A stretch of 64,000 bases of DNA from Exiguobacterium sp. s122 (lineage in GTDB: Bacteria > Bacillota > Bacilli > Exiguobacteriales > Exiguobacteriaceae): contig NZ_JACSMD010000001.1 of assembly GCF_018618475.1 (NCBI RefSeq), positions 930,001 to 994,000 on the forward strand, in the 5' to 3' direction. Positions 37,660 through 45,964 of the stretch are shown here, one piece after another. The position numbers and the translations under genes were made by a program. Under the pieces are notes generated by a model that had not been told where the DNA came from, searched no databases, and worked only from the letters and a program-made list of their open reading frames with translations. Position 1 is the stretch's first letter. Each line of letters opens with the position of its first letter.

Positions 37660-37829
37660 TAAAACGGCCAGTTGGCGACCGCGAACTGATAGACTTTCAT
37701 GCCTAGAAAGACACCGAAGATCCCGATGACCCCTGGGAGAACCGGTGGGGCCGGGAGCGGTAACTTCAAGGCGGTAAAGATCATGCCACAAATGAGACCA
37801 GCGAGTAACGATAATAGGATTTCTTGCAT
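37659..37829 (-). CDS. XapX-domain (DUF1427) small membrane protein
   Basis: A 56-residue membrane micro-protein. On the minus strand the frame reads MQEILLSLLAGLICGMIF, then LKLPLPAPPVLPGVIGIFG, and ends VANWPF. The central pattern LPLPAPPVLPGVIGIFGVFLG between two helices is the XapX/DUF1427 signature. Its function is unknown; it lies next to varied metabolic genes in other bacteria. A good GGAGGA ribosome site lies 6 bp before the ATG. It has its own promoter-like TATAAT and a palindrome upstream. Confidence 0.85.
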   Translation of the reverse strand: MQEILLSLLAGLICGMIFTALKLPLPAPPVLPGVIGIFGVFLGMKVYQFAVANWPF

Positions 37830-37852
37830 CGTGATTCCTCCGTATAATGAAA

Positions 37853-37867
37853 TGAAAACGTTTTACA
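37853..37867 (-). promoter_or_regulatory. cre-like palindrome upstream of the XapX gene
   Basis: TGAAAACGTTTTACA contains the perfect palindrome AAAACGTTTT. It resembles a CcpA catabolite-response element with one extra base. It lies between a minus-strand TATAAT (37889-37884) and the ribosome site, a position suited to repression. Confidence 0.35.
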
Positions 37868-37920
37868 AATTATGACCGAATTCATTATACAACGTTCTTT
37901 TCGCTTTGAGAAGTCTAACA

Positions 37921-40086
37921 TCAGTCATCTGTCATTTTTTCATTTTCGGCTTTCAAACGTAACACTTCACGTTCCGCCCAATTCGATGGTTCTCGCTCGA
38001 ACACACTCGGGATGTTGTTCCAACGCCCGCCTGTATATTGATGGATGATGATTTGGGACTGAATCCGTTCTTGGCCCGACTCTTGCTTGATGTACACATA
38101 GCTTCCATCGGCACGTTGGCTCCGTGCTTTGACGTTATCGACGAGCTGGAGCGCCAGCATGTCTTTAATGTATGATTTATGGCCCGCATCAAGAATCGGG
38201 AACAAAATTTCGATGCGTTTCTTCATATTACGTGTCATCCAATCGGCGGAGGAGCAGTACAAATCTTCTTTCCCATTCTGATAAAAATAAAAGATTCGAG
38301 AGTGTTCCAAATAACGATCGATGATGGAGATGACGCGAATGTTCTCGGAAACGCCTTTTATGCCTGGACGTAGACAGCAAATCCCCCGGACGATCAAATC
38401 AATCTTCACACCGGCTTGAGAGGCATCGTACAGCTTCATGATAATCGATTTGTCCGTGATCGAGTTCATTTTGGCGACGATGCGCCCGTTCCCGTACTTC
38501 TCATGTAACTTAATCTCGTCCTCAATTTTTTGTAAAAAGAAATCGAGCATATCGTCAGGCGACGTCTCAAACTTATGCCACGACGGACGTTCCCCATAAC
38601 CAGACAACCAGTTGAAGAAGTTCGTCGCATCCTCTGCGAGCTCCTCGTTCGTCGTCAACAACCCGATGTCGGTGTAGAGTTTCGCCGTCGAGTCGTTGTA
38701 ATTACCAGTGCCGAGGTGGACGAAACGTTGCAAGACACCACCCTCTAAAATCCGAACGACAAGGGTGATTTTTGAGTGCGTCTTCAACTCTTTATAGCCA
38801 TAGATGACGTGGGCCCCGGCTTTCTCAAGCTGTTTCGCCCATTGAATATTCTTCTCTTCATCGAAACGGGCCTTGAGTTCGACGAGGACGGTCACTTGCT
38901 TTCCGCTCTCGGCCGCATCGGTCAACGCCTTGATAATCGGGGAGTCGCCGGAGACGCGATAAAGCGTCTGCTTGATGGCCAAGACGTTCGGGTCTTTCGC
39001 GGCTTGGGCAATGAAACGGACGACCGGGTCGAACGAGTGGAACGGATGGTGGAGCAAATAGTCTTGCTTCAACAAGCTTTTAAATAAGTCTTTCCCGGAC
39101 TCGAGTCCTTCTGGGATGAATGGGATTAATGTCTCGTTGATCATACCGTCATATTCGGTGCCAATCTTACTGTAGACGCCAAATAAGAACGTCAGGTCAA
39201 TCGGACCGTCCACGATGAAGATATCGCGGTCATGTAGGTCGAGGACATCTTGCAACATGAATAACAGTTCTTTACTAAGTGAGCGTTGCTGCACTTCAAG
39301 CCGAATCGCGACCCCGTACCGGCGTTTCTTTAGTTCTTTCTCGATTTGCTTGAGCACGTCCCGGCTGCCTTCCTCGTGGAACGGCATGTCGGCGTTTCGG
39401 GTAATCCGAAACGGCATCGTCGATTCGACCTCGTAACCCTTGAAGAGTGAATCGACGAATTGGATAATGATATCCTCGAGCAAGATGAGGTCGGTATGAT
39501 CTTCTTCTTCCGTCGGCAATTCAAGATAGCGCGGCAAGACGGCTGGCACTTGAACGAGCGCGAGCCGCTTCTTGCCTTCCTCTTTTGACGCAATCTCGAC
39601 GGCGATGTTCAATGATTTCGACAACAACATCGGAAACGGACGATACGCATCGACGGCGATCGGCGTAAGGACAGGGAAGACGTGTGTCCGAAAATACTGT
39701 TTGATGAAATCGAGTTGAGCTTTGTTCAAATGTTTCGGCCGCAAAAAGCGGACGTTCTCACTCGCAAGTTGCTTTGTCACTTTTTTATACGTCGCGTATT
39801 GCAACTCAACAAGTTCTTGCGCTTTAATCGAGATCGCCTTAATCTGCTGTTTCGGTGTCAGTCCGGCTTTGTCTTCCGGGCGGTTAAAGCCAGCGAGCAC
39901 CTCGTCTTTCAATCCGCCGAACCGTACCATATAAAACTCATCGAGGTTCGACGAGAAGATGCCGAGAAACTTGAGCCGTTCCATGAGCGGGTTGCGGTCA
40001 TCGATTGCCTCTTGAAGGACGCGTTCGTTAAAGCTGAGCCAACTGAGTTCGCGGTTGTTAAAATGATTAGTCGTATAGATGGTCAT
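37921..40086 (-). CDS. ppk: Polyphosphate kinase Ppk1
   Basis: Ppk reversibly transfers the gamma-phosphate of ATP to inorganic polyphosphate. The 721-residue protein has the four PPK1 domains: N-terminal (NRELSWLSFNERVLQEA), head, and two phospholipase D-like C-terminal domains. The phosphorylated histidine is in KTHSKITLV. The adjacent VHLGTGNYN is a catalytic-site motif. Its start overlaps the ppx stop by 4 bp on the minus strand, so synthesis and degradation enzymes are co-expressed. Confidence 0.97.
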   Translation of the reverse strand: MTIYTTNHFNNRELSWLSFNERVLQEAIDDRNPLMERLKFLGIFSSNLDEFYMVRFGGLKDEVLAGFNRPEDKAGLTPKQQIKAISIKAQELVELQYATYKKVTKQLASENVRFLRPKHLNKAQLDFIKQYFRTHVFPVLTPIAVDAYRPFPMLLSKSLNIAVEIASKEEGKKRLALVQVPAVLPRYLELPTEEEDHTDLILLEDIIIQFVDSLFKGYEVESTMPFRITRNADMPFHEEGSRDVLKQIEKELKKRRYGVAIRLEVQQRSLSKELLFMLQDVLDLHDRDIFIVDGPIDLTFLFGVYSKIGTEYDGMINETLIPFIPEGLESGKDLFKSLLKQDYLLHHPFHSFDPVVRFIAQAAKDPNVLAIKQTLYRVSGDSPIIKALTDAAESGKQVTVLVELKARFDEEKNIQWAKQLEKAGAHVIYGYKELKTHSKITLVVRILEGGVLQRFVHLGTGNYNDSTAKLYTDIGLLTTNEELAEDATNFFNWLSGYGERPSWHKFETSPDDMLDFFLQKIEDEIKLHEKYGNGRIVAKMNSITDKSIIMKLYDASQAGVKIDLIVRGICCLRPGIKGVSENIRVISIIDRYLEHSRIFYFYQNGKEDLYCSSADWMTRNMKKRIEILFPILDAGHKSYIKDMLALQLVDNVKARSQRADGSYVYIKQESGQERIQSQIIIHQYTGGRWNNIPSVFEREPSNWAEREVLRLKAENEKMTDD

Positions 40087-41615
40087 GATGTCCCTCTCTC
40101 TTCTACACGGAGTTCGATCGGCTGGTCGACGGCGCGTTCGAGGTGCTTCTTATGCCGGATTCCACGTTGTAGTTCAAAGCGTACGGTTGCAGTTGTTTTT
40201 AAGTGAAAGACGAGTCCGTCCTCCATCGTGACATCGATGCGTTCGATGATTTGTCGTTCCGTCAAATCGAGGGCATCGACGAGTTTGACAATCGAGCCGA
40301 GTAGTTCCAGACTCTTCAACATTTTCGAGTCAAACCATTCCGGAAAGCCTTCAATGTGTTGGTCGAGTAGACGACGTGATTTATAGGATGAAACGAGGGC
40401 GAGGGCAAGTCGGTCCTCATTGTTTAATCCTTTGAAGTCATTCGTCGTGATTAAATGGAACGTGTGGTCACTCTTATTGTTGTGGTCGATATACTCTCCG
40501 ACATATGCGAGACGACAAGCCCCTTCTAGTAGTCCCGGTTCATACGGTTTTGGTTTGATCGCTTTCGTCTCAATCAATCCGGTATAGATTTGGCGTGCCA
40601 TGTGGATGAGGTGGCGGTGCCGTTCTGGGTTGACGTTATATTGTTGTTCGAAGTGACGAAAGCTTTCCTCTTTCACATCGGCAAACCGGACCTCATCGTT
40701 CGCCTCCAAATAATATTCATAAAAGAGTCCTTCCCGGAGCCCGTTATTGCTCATCGTGAACTCGGGCACTTTCAAATGGCGGGCTAGCTCCCCAATCGCC
40801 GTCACGGCCGGGGCGATAATGTCGACCCGGTCTTTTGACAGCCCGTCGAGCCGGCTGAGTTGTTTACTCGATTGGCCGACGAGTTCATCGACGACTTCTT
40901 CCAGTCGATCGGCATCAATCGTATATTGATGGATGCCTTCAAGTGGAAAGTGTGACATCGATTGTTCGACGCGAACTAAGTTTCGTGCCGTCCCTCCGAC
41001 ACCGACGAGCGGCACGCCGTGCGGCTCGAGCCAATCGAGCTGTTTGAACGATTTTTTTAGAAATGAGACGAGTTGTTTTCGTTCCTCTTTCGTCATCACT
41101 TCTCCTTTCATGAAGTCGTTCGTGAGCGTGACAGCACCGAACGGAAAACTGTGATAGAAGACGAGCTCTCGGTCTTTGAAGTACGTCACTTCCATCGAAC
41201 CCCCACCGATGTCGACCGAGTAGCCATCCTCGATATACGTTGAGTTGACGATGGCCGAATACCCGTAATACGCTTCCTCGTAATCACTCAATAATCGAAT
41301 CTCCATTCCGGTCGCCTGGCGCACTTCCTCTAAAATCGCGTCCGAGTTGCTTGCGTTTCGAATCGCGGCGGTCGCGACCGGAAGTGTCTCTTTGACATCG
41401 TGATGGTCGTTCAAGCTAATAAAATGGTCTAGCGTCTCAATCAATGAGGCGATCCCTTCAGCGGAGAGCTCATTGTCTTTTGTAATATGGCTCGACAGAC
41501 GGGCGACTTCTTTTACGTTCAAGCGCTCGAAATACTGACCGTGCCCATTTACTTCAAAGATGACGTTTCGAATCGAGTTCGATCCGATATCGATGACTGC
41601 TAATTTTTTTTCCAC
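40083..41615 (-). CDS. ppx: Exopolyphosphatase (Ppx/GppA family)
   Basis: Ppx releases phosphate from polyphosphate ends; GppA relatives act on pppGpp. The 510-residue protein begins with the ASKHA phosphate motif VIDIGSNSIRNVIFE, then SVDIGGGSMEVTYF and VGVGGTARNLVR. A C-terminal HD-like helical domain (about 310-500) follows. It is the first gene of the ppx-ppk operon. Whether pppGpp is also hydrolysed cannot be told from sequence. Confidence 0.95.
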   Translation of the reverse strand: MEKKLAVIDIGSNSIRNVIFEVNGHGQYFERLNVKEVARLSSHITKDNELSAEGIASLIETLDHFISLNDHHDVKETLPVATAAIRNASNSDAILEEVRQATGMEIRLLSDYEEAYYGYSAIVNSTYIEDGYSVDIGGGSMEVTYFKDRELVFYHSFPFGAVTLTNDFMKGEVMTKEERKQLVSFLKKSFKQLDWLEPHGVPLVGVGGTARNLVRVEQSMSHFPLEGIHQYTIDADRLEEVVDELVGQSSKQLSRLDGLSKDRVDIIAPAVTAIGELARHLKVPEFTMSNNGLREGLFYEYYLEANDEVRFADVKEESFRHFEQQYNVNPERHRHLIHMARQIYTGLIETKAIKPKPYEPGLLEGACRLAYVGEYIDHNNKSDHTFHLITTNDFKGLNNEDRLALALVSSYKSRRLLDQHIEGFPEWFDSKMLKSLELLGSIVKLVDALDLTERQIIERIDVTMEDGLVFHLKTTATVRFELQRGIRHKKHLERAVDQPIELRVEERGTS

Positions 41616-41722
41616 GACACATCCCCCTCTTCACGTTAGTTTTAGTTTACACCGAAACGGAAGTAAACTCATCTTGATTTCATTGGACAGACGAGTGCCG
41701 CTCTATAGACACAGCCTCAAAC

Positions 41723-41751
41723 TTGAAGCAATTTAAAATGTTCTGTATAAT
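41723..41751 (+). promoter_or_regulatory. SigA promoter of znuCB-zur
   Basis: TTGAAG (41723-41728), a 17-bp spacer and a consensus TATAAT (41746-41751). A Zur-box-like sequence begins 12 bp downstream. Confidence 0.8.
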
Positions 41752-41763
41752 ACAGACGCTAAG

Positions 41764-41786
41764 AGAGTAGAAATGATTACGATTTA
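41764..41786 (+). promoter_or_regulatory. Zur box of the zinc uptake operon
   Basis: The right half ATGATTACGATTTA matches the Bacillus Zur consensus (AATNATTACGATTTA); the left half matches it only in part. It lies just downstream of the -10. The operon encodes zinc uptake genes and Zur itself, so autoregulated zinc control is well supported. Confidence 0.75.
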
Positions 41787-41810
41787 ATTGATGAGAGAAG
41801 GTTAACGATT

Positions 41811-42569
41811 ATGACGACACCTGTCGTGAAACTACATCACGTGTCCTATTATTATGATGGCACAGCCGCGCTCCAGGACGTGTCCATCGAGATCGGGCAA
41901 GGAGATTTCGTGGCCATCGTCGGCGAGAACGGGTCGGGAAAATCGACGCTCATTCGGTCGATTTTAGGTTTGTTGACACCCCAGAGCGGTTCGGTCGAAC
42001 TGTTTGGCCGGCCCCAAGCCCAATTTAAAGAGAAGTCCCGTATCAGTTACGTTTCCCAAAAAGCCGCCTCATTTAACTCAGGTTTCCCGGTCACGGTCGA
42101 AGAAGTGGTCGCCATGGGTCGATACGGAAGAATCGGTCTATTTAAACGATTGAACATGGAAGATCAAGCCGCCATCCAGAACGCCCTCGAGACGGTCAAC
42201 ATGTGGCAATATCGCGACCGTAAAATCGGAAGTCTGTCGGGCGGTCAGCAACAACGGGTGTTCATTGCCCGTGCGATTGTTAACCAGCCGGATTTGCTCA
42301 TTCTCGACGAACCGACGGTCGGCGTCGATCAAAAACATTTGCGTGATTTTTATGAAGTCCTGCACCTGTTGCGCGAGCACACGTCATGCACGTTCATTCT
42401 CGTCACCCATGATTTGAACGTCGTGACCGACCTTGTCACGAAAGTTGTCCATCTCGACAGAGGACGGCTGGCATGTAACTGCGGTTTGAAAGAATATAGC
42501 GAACTGAGTGAATTGACGGCCATCAAGCCGTATCCCGTCAAATTGCTCGTTCATGAAGGTTCATCATGA
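41811..42569 (+). CDS. znuC: Zinc ABC transporter ATP-binding protein ZnuC/AdcC
   Basis: A 252-residue ATPase that powers zinc import. It has Walker A GENGSGKST, signature LSGGQQQR, Walker B LLILDEPTVGVD and the H-loop VTHDLN. Similar ATPases serve Mn and Fe; the zinc call rests on the Zur box and the zur gene in the operon. The stop overlaps the start of znuB by 4 bp. The zinc-binding lipoprotein ZnuA is not encoded here. Confidence 0.93.
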   Translation: MTTPVVKLHHVSYYYDGTAALQDVSIEIGQGDFVAIVGENGSGKSTLIRSILGLLTPQSGSVELFGRPQAQFKEKSRISYVSQKAASFNSGFPVTVEEVVAMGRYGRIGLFKRLNMEDQAAIQNALETVNMWQYRDRKIGSLSGGQQQRVFIARAIVNQPDLLILDEPTVGVDQKHLRDFYEVLHLLREHTSCTFILVTHDLNVVTDLVTKVVHLDRGRLACNCGLKEYSELSELTAIKPYPVKLLVHEGSS

Positions 42570-43423
42570 TTTCGGATTTACTGACGTATAGTTTTTTACG
42601 CTACGCGTTCGTCGCCGCAGTCGTCATCGGGTTTACGGCCCCGCTGATCGGCTCGTTTGTCGTCGTTCGGCGCATGAGCCTAATCGCTGACGCCTTGTCG
42701 CACGTGACGCTCGCTGGAATCTCCTTCAGCCTGTTCCTCGGCCAATACGTCTTACTATTCTCGGACTTGAACCCGCTCTATCTCGGGACGCTCGTCTCGG
42801 TGCTCGCGGCACTCGGACTTGATTGGCTCCGCAACAAATACGTTCACTTTCAAGAGCTATCGATTCCAATCATGATGTCAGCAGGCATGGGGCTAAGCGC
42901 AATTTTCATTTCGCTCTCCCGAGGATTCTCGGTCGATTTATCGACGCTCTTGTTCGGTTCGATTTCAGCGGTCAGTCCGTCCGATATCGTGTTGATTGTC
43001 AGCGTGGCTATCGTCACCGTCGTCGTTATCACCGTGTTTTATAAACAATTGTTATTCCTGTCGTTCGATGAAGAACAAGCGAAAGTGTCGGGATTGCCGA
43101 GCACACTGTTGCATCTCGTGTTCATGTTCGTCGTCGCGCTCGTCATTGCCGTTAGTATGCGCATCGTCGGAACGCTACTCGTCTCGAGTTTAATCACGCT
43201 ACCCGTAGCGGCAGCGCTCCGGTTTACGAAAAGTTTCAAACAGACCATTCTGTGGGCGATCCTCTTCGGTGAAGTCGCCACAATCGGCGGGCTCGTTCTC
43301 GCTTATGAGCTCGATGTGGCGCCGGGGGGCGTGATTGTCCTTTTGGCCGTTGGCATTTTAGCTGTCGTCATGGGAGTCGAGAAGTTTGCGTCATTGCGGA
43401 AGAAGGAGGCTACGTATGAATGA
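42566..43423 (+). CDS. znuB: Zinc ABC transporter permease ZnuB/AdcB
   Basis: A 285-residue membrane permease with about eight helices, of the metal ABC-3 family. It begins SFLRYAFVAAVVIGFTAPLIGSF-like and has the SLIADALSHVTLAG motif characteristic of these permeases, plus SRGFSVDLSTLLFGSI. It overlaps znuC by 4 bp and zur by 8 bp, so all three are co-translated. Confidence 0.94.
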   Translation: MISDLLTYSFLRYAFVAAVVIGFTAPLIGSFVVVRRMSLIADALSHVTLAGISFSLFLGQYVLLFSDLNPLYLGTLVSVLAALGLDWLRNKYVHFQELSIPIMMSAGMGLSAIFISLSRGFSVDLSTLLFGSISAVSPSDIVLIVSVAIVTVVVITVFYKQLLFLSFDEEQAKVSGLPSTLLHLVFMFVVALVIAVSMRIVGTLLVSSLITLPVAAALRFTKSFKQTILWAILFGEVATIGGLVLAYELDVAPGGVIVLLAVGILAVVMGVEKFASLRKKEATYE

Positions 43424-43838
43424 GACAGAACAACTCAATCGGTTGCAGTCCTCGTCGTTGAAAGTGACACCGAAGCGGGTGGAAATGTATGCATACTTGG
43501 CGCAGGAAGAACGTTATGTCAGTGCCAAAGACGTGCTCGACTATATGCGAGCGAAGCATCCGACGATGAGCTTCGATACGGTTTATCGAAACTTGAAGTC
43601 GTTCGCTGAGGAAGGACTGCTCGAGGCGACCGAGTTAGGTGGGGAGAAGTCGTTTCGTGTCACATGTAGCGCGGGCCATCATCATCACCATTTGATTTGC
43701 CGCGGATGCGGCAAGACGAAATTGCTCGACCTTTGTCCGATGCGGTACGTCGAGACGCTCGATCCAGACTTTGAAGTGATTGATCATAAGTTTGAGATTT
43801 ATGGGTATTGTAAACAATGTAAGGCTGAGAGGGATTGA
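43416..43838 (+). CDS. zur: Zinc uptake regulator Zur (Fur family)
   Basis: A 140-residue DNA-binding repressor that shuts off zinc import when zinc is plentiful. It has the Fur winged helix (SFDTVYRNLKSF) and a C-terminal metal site, HHHHHLICRGCGK and a final YGYCKQC giving two CxxC pairs. Assignment to Zur rather than Fur or PerR rests on the co-operonic znuCB and the Zur-type operator. The frame is open from 43386; the ATG at 43416 follows GAAGGAGG and is the start. Confidence 0.93.
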   Translation: MNETEQLNRLQSSSLKVTPKRVEMYAYLAQEERYVSAKDVLDYMRAKHPTMSFDTVYRNLKSFAEEGLLEATELGGEKSFRVTCSAGHHHHHLICRGCGKTKLLDLCPMRYVETLDPDFEVIDHKFEIYGYCKQCKAERD

Positions 43839-43857
43839 CGTCGTCAATCCTTTTTTT
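43832..43857 (+). terminator. Terminator of znuCB-zur
   Basis: The palindrome GGATTGAC-GTC-GTCAATCC is followed by seven Ts. The zur stop codon lies in its left arm. Confidence 0.9.
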
Positions 43858-43883
43858 GCTACATCGGGGAGGGGGAAGGAACG

Positions 43884-45296
43884 ATGATTTACACGGCAAG
43901 CGAGATTAAACAGGCGGACGAACAGGCGAAAGCGCAAGGCATGCCAGAAGCCGTCTTGATGGAACGGGCAGCTTCGGCTATCGCATCTCGACTTCAGTTT
44001 TCGTCCGATGCGTCCGTGCTCGTCGTTTGTGGCACTGGGAACAATGGTGGGGACGGTTGGGTGGTGGCGCGCGAATTGGCGCAGCGTGGGCATGACGTGT
44101 TCGTCTGGTCACCGCACGGGTCACCAAAAACAGAAGCTACCGCCATGCATGCGGCGTACGCCGAGCCGTTCGTCACCATCGTGGACGATCCACCGGCGAC
44201 AGATTGGATTGTAGATGCCTTATTCGGGAGTGGATTGAGTGGGAGGGTAACCGGTAATGGACGAGACGTCATCGCTTGGCTTACACGTCAGCCTGCACCG
44301 ATCGTCTCCATCGATGTACCGTCTGGTGTCCCGAGTGACACCGCACACGATTTTGACGGACACGCCGTTCAGGCGACGTTGACGTATACGCTACATGGAT
44401 TCAAGCGCTCGGCTTTTTTGCCGAAAACGGCACCGTATTATGGGAAAGTGGAACGAATCGATATCGGGTTGCCGCATACGTCAAGTTGGCGTGTCCTAAC
44501 GGAAGCCGATTTCGATGACAGTCTGTTGACGCGAGAGCGGTTCAGTCATAAGACGACGTATGGACGTGGTCTTTTAATTGGGGGGAGCGAGTATTTAATT
44601 GGTGCGCCGTTTTTAGCAGGAAGGGCGGCGTTACGTACCGGTATCGGCTTACTCGAATTGATTGTGCCAGAGCAGGCAGCTCCCTTAAAGGCAAATCTTC
44701 CAGAAGCGATGTATACGACGGCCGACACTATTGCCGAAAAGGCGATGGATGCGGTCGCGATCGGTCCCGGTCTCGTCGAAGGCGAGACGCTCGACCGGCT
44801 ATGGAACGAAGTTCGTCAAACATCCATGCCGGTCGTCGTAGACGCCGGTGCATTATCACCAGAACGAATCGAGGCGACGGGTCCATTAATTTTGACGCCA
44901 CATCCTGGAGAGTTCGCGCGGTTGACCGGAAAGACGGTCGAAGAAATCGAGGCGGACCGTTTCGGTGTGGCGCAGGCGTTTGCGAGGCAACACGGTGTCC
45001 ACTTGATTTTGAAGGGGACGCATACGCTCATCGTCACGCCAGAAGGTACCGGCGCCGTCAATGCGGTCGAAGCATCGGCTCTTGCGAAAGGGGGGAGCGG
45101 GGACGTGCTGACCGGCATGCTACTCGCGCTGTGGGCGAGGACCAATCGAATCGAGACGTCCCATAACCCGAATGAACAAGCCGTGCTCTGGCATGCCCTT
45201 GCGGCAAAGAAAGTGACTGAATCGATTCATCCGGCGAGCGTGCTTGCGAGTGATATCATCGAGGCGATTGGGCGTATACGAAAAGAGGAATCCTGA
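43884..45296 (+). CDS. nnr: Bifunctional NAD(P)HX epimerase/dehydratase (Nnr)
   Basis: Repairs hydrated NADH and NADPH. The 470-residue protein joins an N-terminal epimerase domain (YjeF_N, about 1-200, motif CGTGNNGGDGWVVAREL and DALFGSGLSG) to a C-terminal ADP-dependent dehydratase of the ribokinase-like fold (about 215-470, motif LKGTHTLIVTP and AKGGSGDVLTG). This fused form is common in bacteria. It stands alone between terminators. Confidence 0.96.
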   Translation: MIYTASEIKQADEQAKAQGMPEAVLMERAASAIASRLQFSSDASVLVVCGTGNNGGDGWVVARELAQRGHDVFVWSPHGSPKTEATAMHAAYAEPFVTIVDDPPATDWIVDALFGSGLSGRVTGNGRDVIAWLTRQPAPIVSIDVPSGVPSDTAHDFDGHAVQATLTYTLHGFKRSAFLPKTAPYYGKVERIDIGLPHTSSWRVLTEADFDDSLLTRERFSHKTTYGRGLLIGGSEYLIGAPFLAGRAALRTGIGLLELIVPEQAAPLKANLPEAMYTTADTIAEKAMDAVAIGPGLVEGETLDRLWNEVRQTSMPVVVDAGALSPERIEATGPLILTPHPGEFARLTGKTVEEIEADRFGVAQAFARQHGVHLILKGTHTLIVTPEGTGAVNAVEASALAKGGSGDVLTGMLLALWARTNRIETSHNPNEQAVLWHALAAKKVTESIHPASVLASDIIEAIGRIRKEES

Positions 45297-45310
45297 GATT
45301 CCTCTTTTTT
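45281..45310. terminator. Bidirectional terminator between nnr and yqfW
   Basis: AAAAGAGGAATC / GATTCCTCTTTTT with loop CTGA; A-run and T-run on the two sides serve both convergent genes. The nnr stop lies in the loop and right arm. Confidence 0.88.
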
Positions 45311-45893
45311 AGCGGCTGGAGATGGAGCGATTGACTTCAAAATGATTGACATGGTGAAGTGCCTCTTTCCATGAGACGATGCGTTTTACGCCATCGGGTA
45401 ACGGTTTTCGATTGTACGGTGCATCAAACAACAGCACCGGAATCTCCGTCTGCTCATGAATCGAGATCGCATTCTCATAGCGGTCTTCCATAAAGAGGTC
45501 GAGCGACAAGTCTTTGACGACCCCGACCTTATCATGACTCCCCGTCATGATAAGTGAGTCGAGCGGCAGCGCCTGTTGCTTAATCCAATCTTCGGTCACC
45601 GCGCGGACGGCCTCGCTTCGCGCCGTCACGTAGTGAAGATGGTGCATCTTTCGCATATGCCATAAAACGTCACTCACTTCCGTATGTGGGAGCGAGCGAC
45701 GATAAATTTCTTCTTCATGTCCGTGTTCAATCATGAACTTCCAAAAATCTTGTTGCGTCATCGTCGTATACGTATGCAACTCGTATTCGGTCGCGCGCTG
45801 ATAGTCGATTGCATAGCCTAGCGCGTCGTTCATGTAATGAAAACAACTTTGCGGATCCGTGACGGTCCCGTCGAGGTCGATTCCGATATGCAT
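45309..45893 (-). CDS. yqfW: HAD-superfamily nucleotidase YqfW (5' deoxyribonucleotidase type)
   Basis: A 194-residue haloacid-dehalogenase-fold phosphatase. Motif I is IGIDLDGTVTD, motif II VTARSEAVR (Thr), motif III a Lys in HDKVGVVKDL, and motif IV FMEDRYENA. The pattern follows the B. subtilis YqfW group, annotated as putative nucleotidases, and its place near zur and ispG is also conserved. The substrate is not proven. GAGG-type ribosome site upstream; its promoter overlaps the ispG terminator. Confidence 0.88.
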   Translation of the reverse strand: MHIGIDLDGTVTDPQSCFHYMNDALGYAIDYQRATEYELHTYTTMTQQDFWKFMIEHGHEEEIYRRSLPHTEVSDVLWHMRKMHHLHYVTARSEAVRAVTEDWIKQQALPLDSLIMTGSHDKVGVVKDLSLDLFMEDRYENAISIHEQTEIPVLLFDAPYNRKPLPDGVKRIVSWKEALHHVNHFEVNRSISSR

Positions 45894-45920
45894 GTTGGTC
45901 CCTCCTTGTTCACAGAGTCT

Positions 45921-45948
45921 ATTGTAACAAAAACCCGCTCGGTTGCAA
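45921..45948 (-). promoter_or_regulatory. Promoter of yqfW embedded in the ispG terminator
   Basis: On the minus strand TTGCAA (45948-45943), a 16-bp spacer and TACAAT (45926-45921). The -35 sits in the loop and stem of the ispG terminator, and its T run forms the spacer. Confidence 0.5.
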
Positions 45949-45958
45949 CCGAGCGGGT
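45926..45958 (-). terminator. Terminator of ispG
   Basis: A perfect 26-bp palindrome (ACCCGCTCGGTT GC and its complement, 45933-45958) is followed on the minus strand by TTTTG. Confidence 0.9.
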
Positions 45959-45964
45959 GACAGG

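Noticed and set aside
41616-41722. PhoP box before ppx-ppk
   Set aside because: TTTACT and TTCGGT are 11 bp apart on the minus strand, but the second does not fit and no third hexamer follows.
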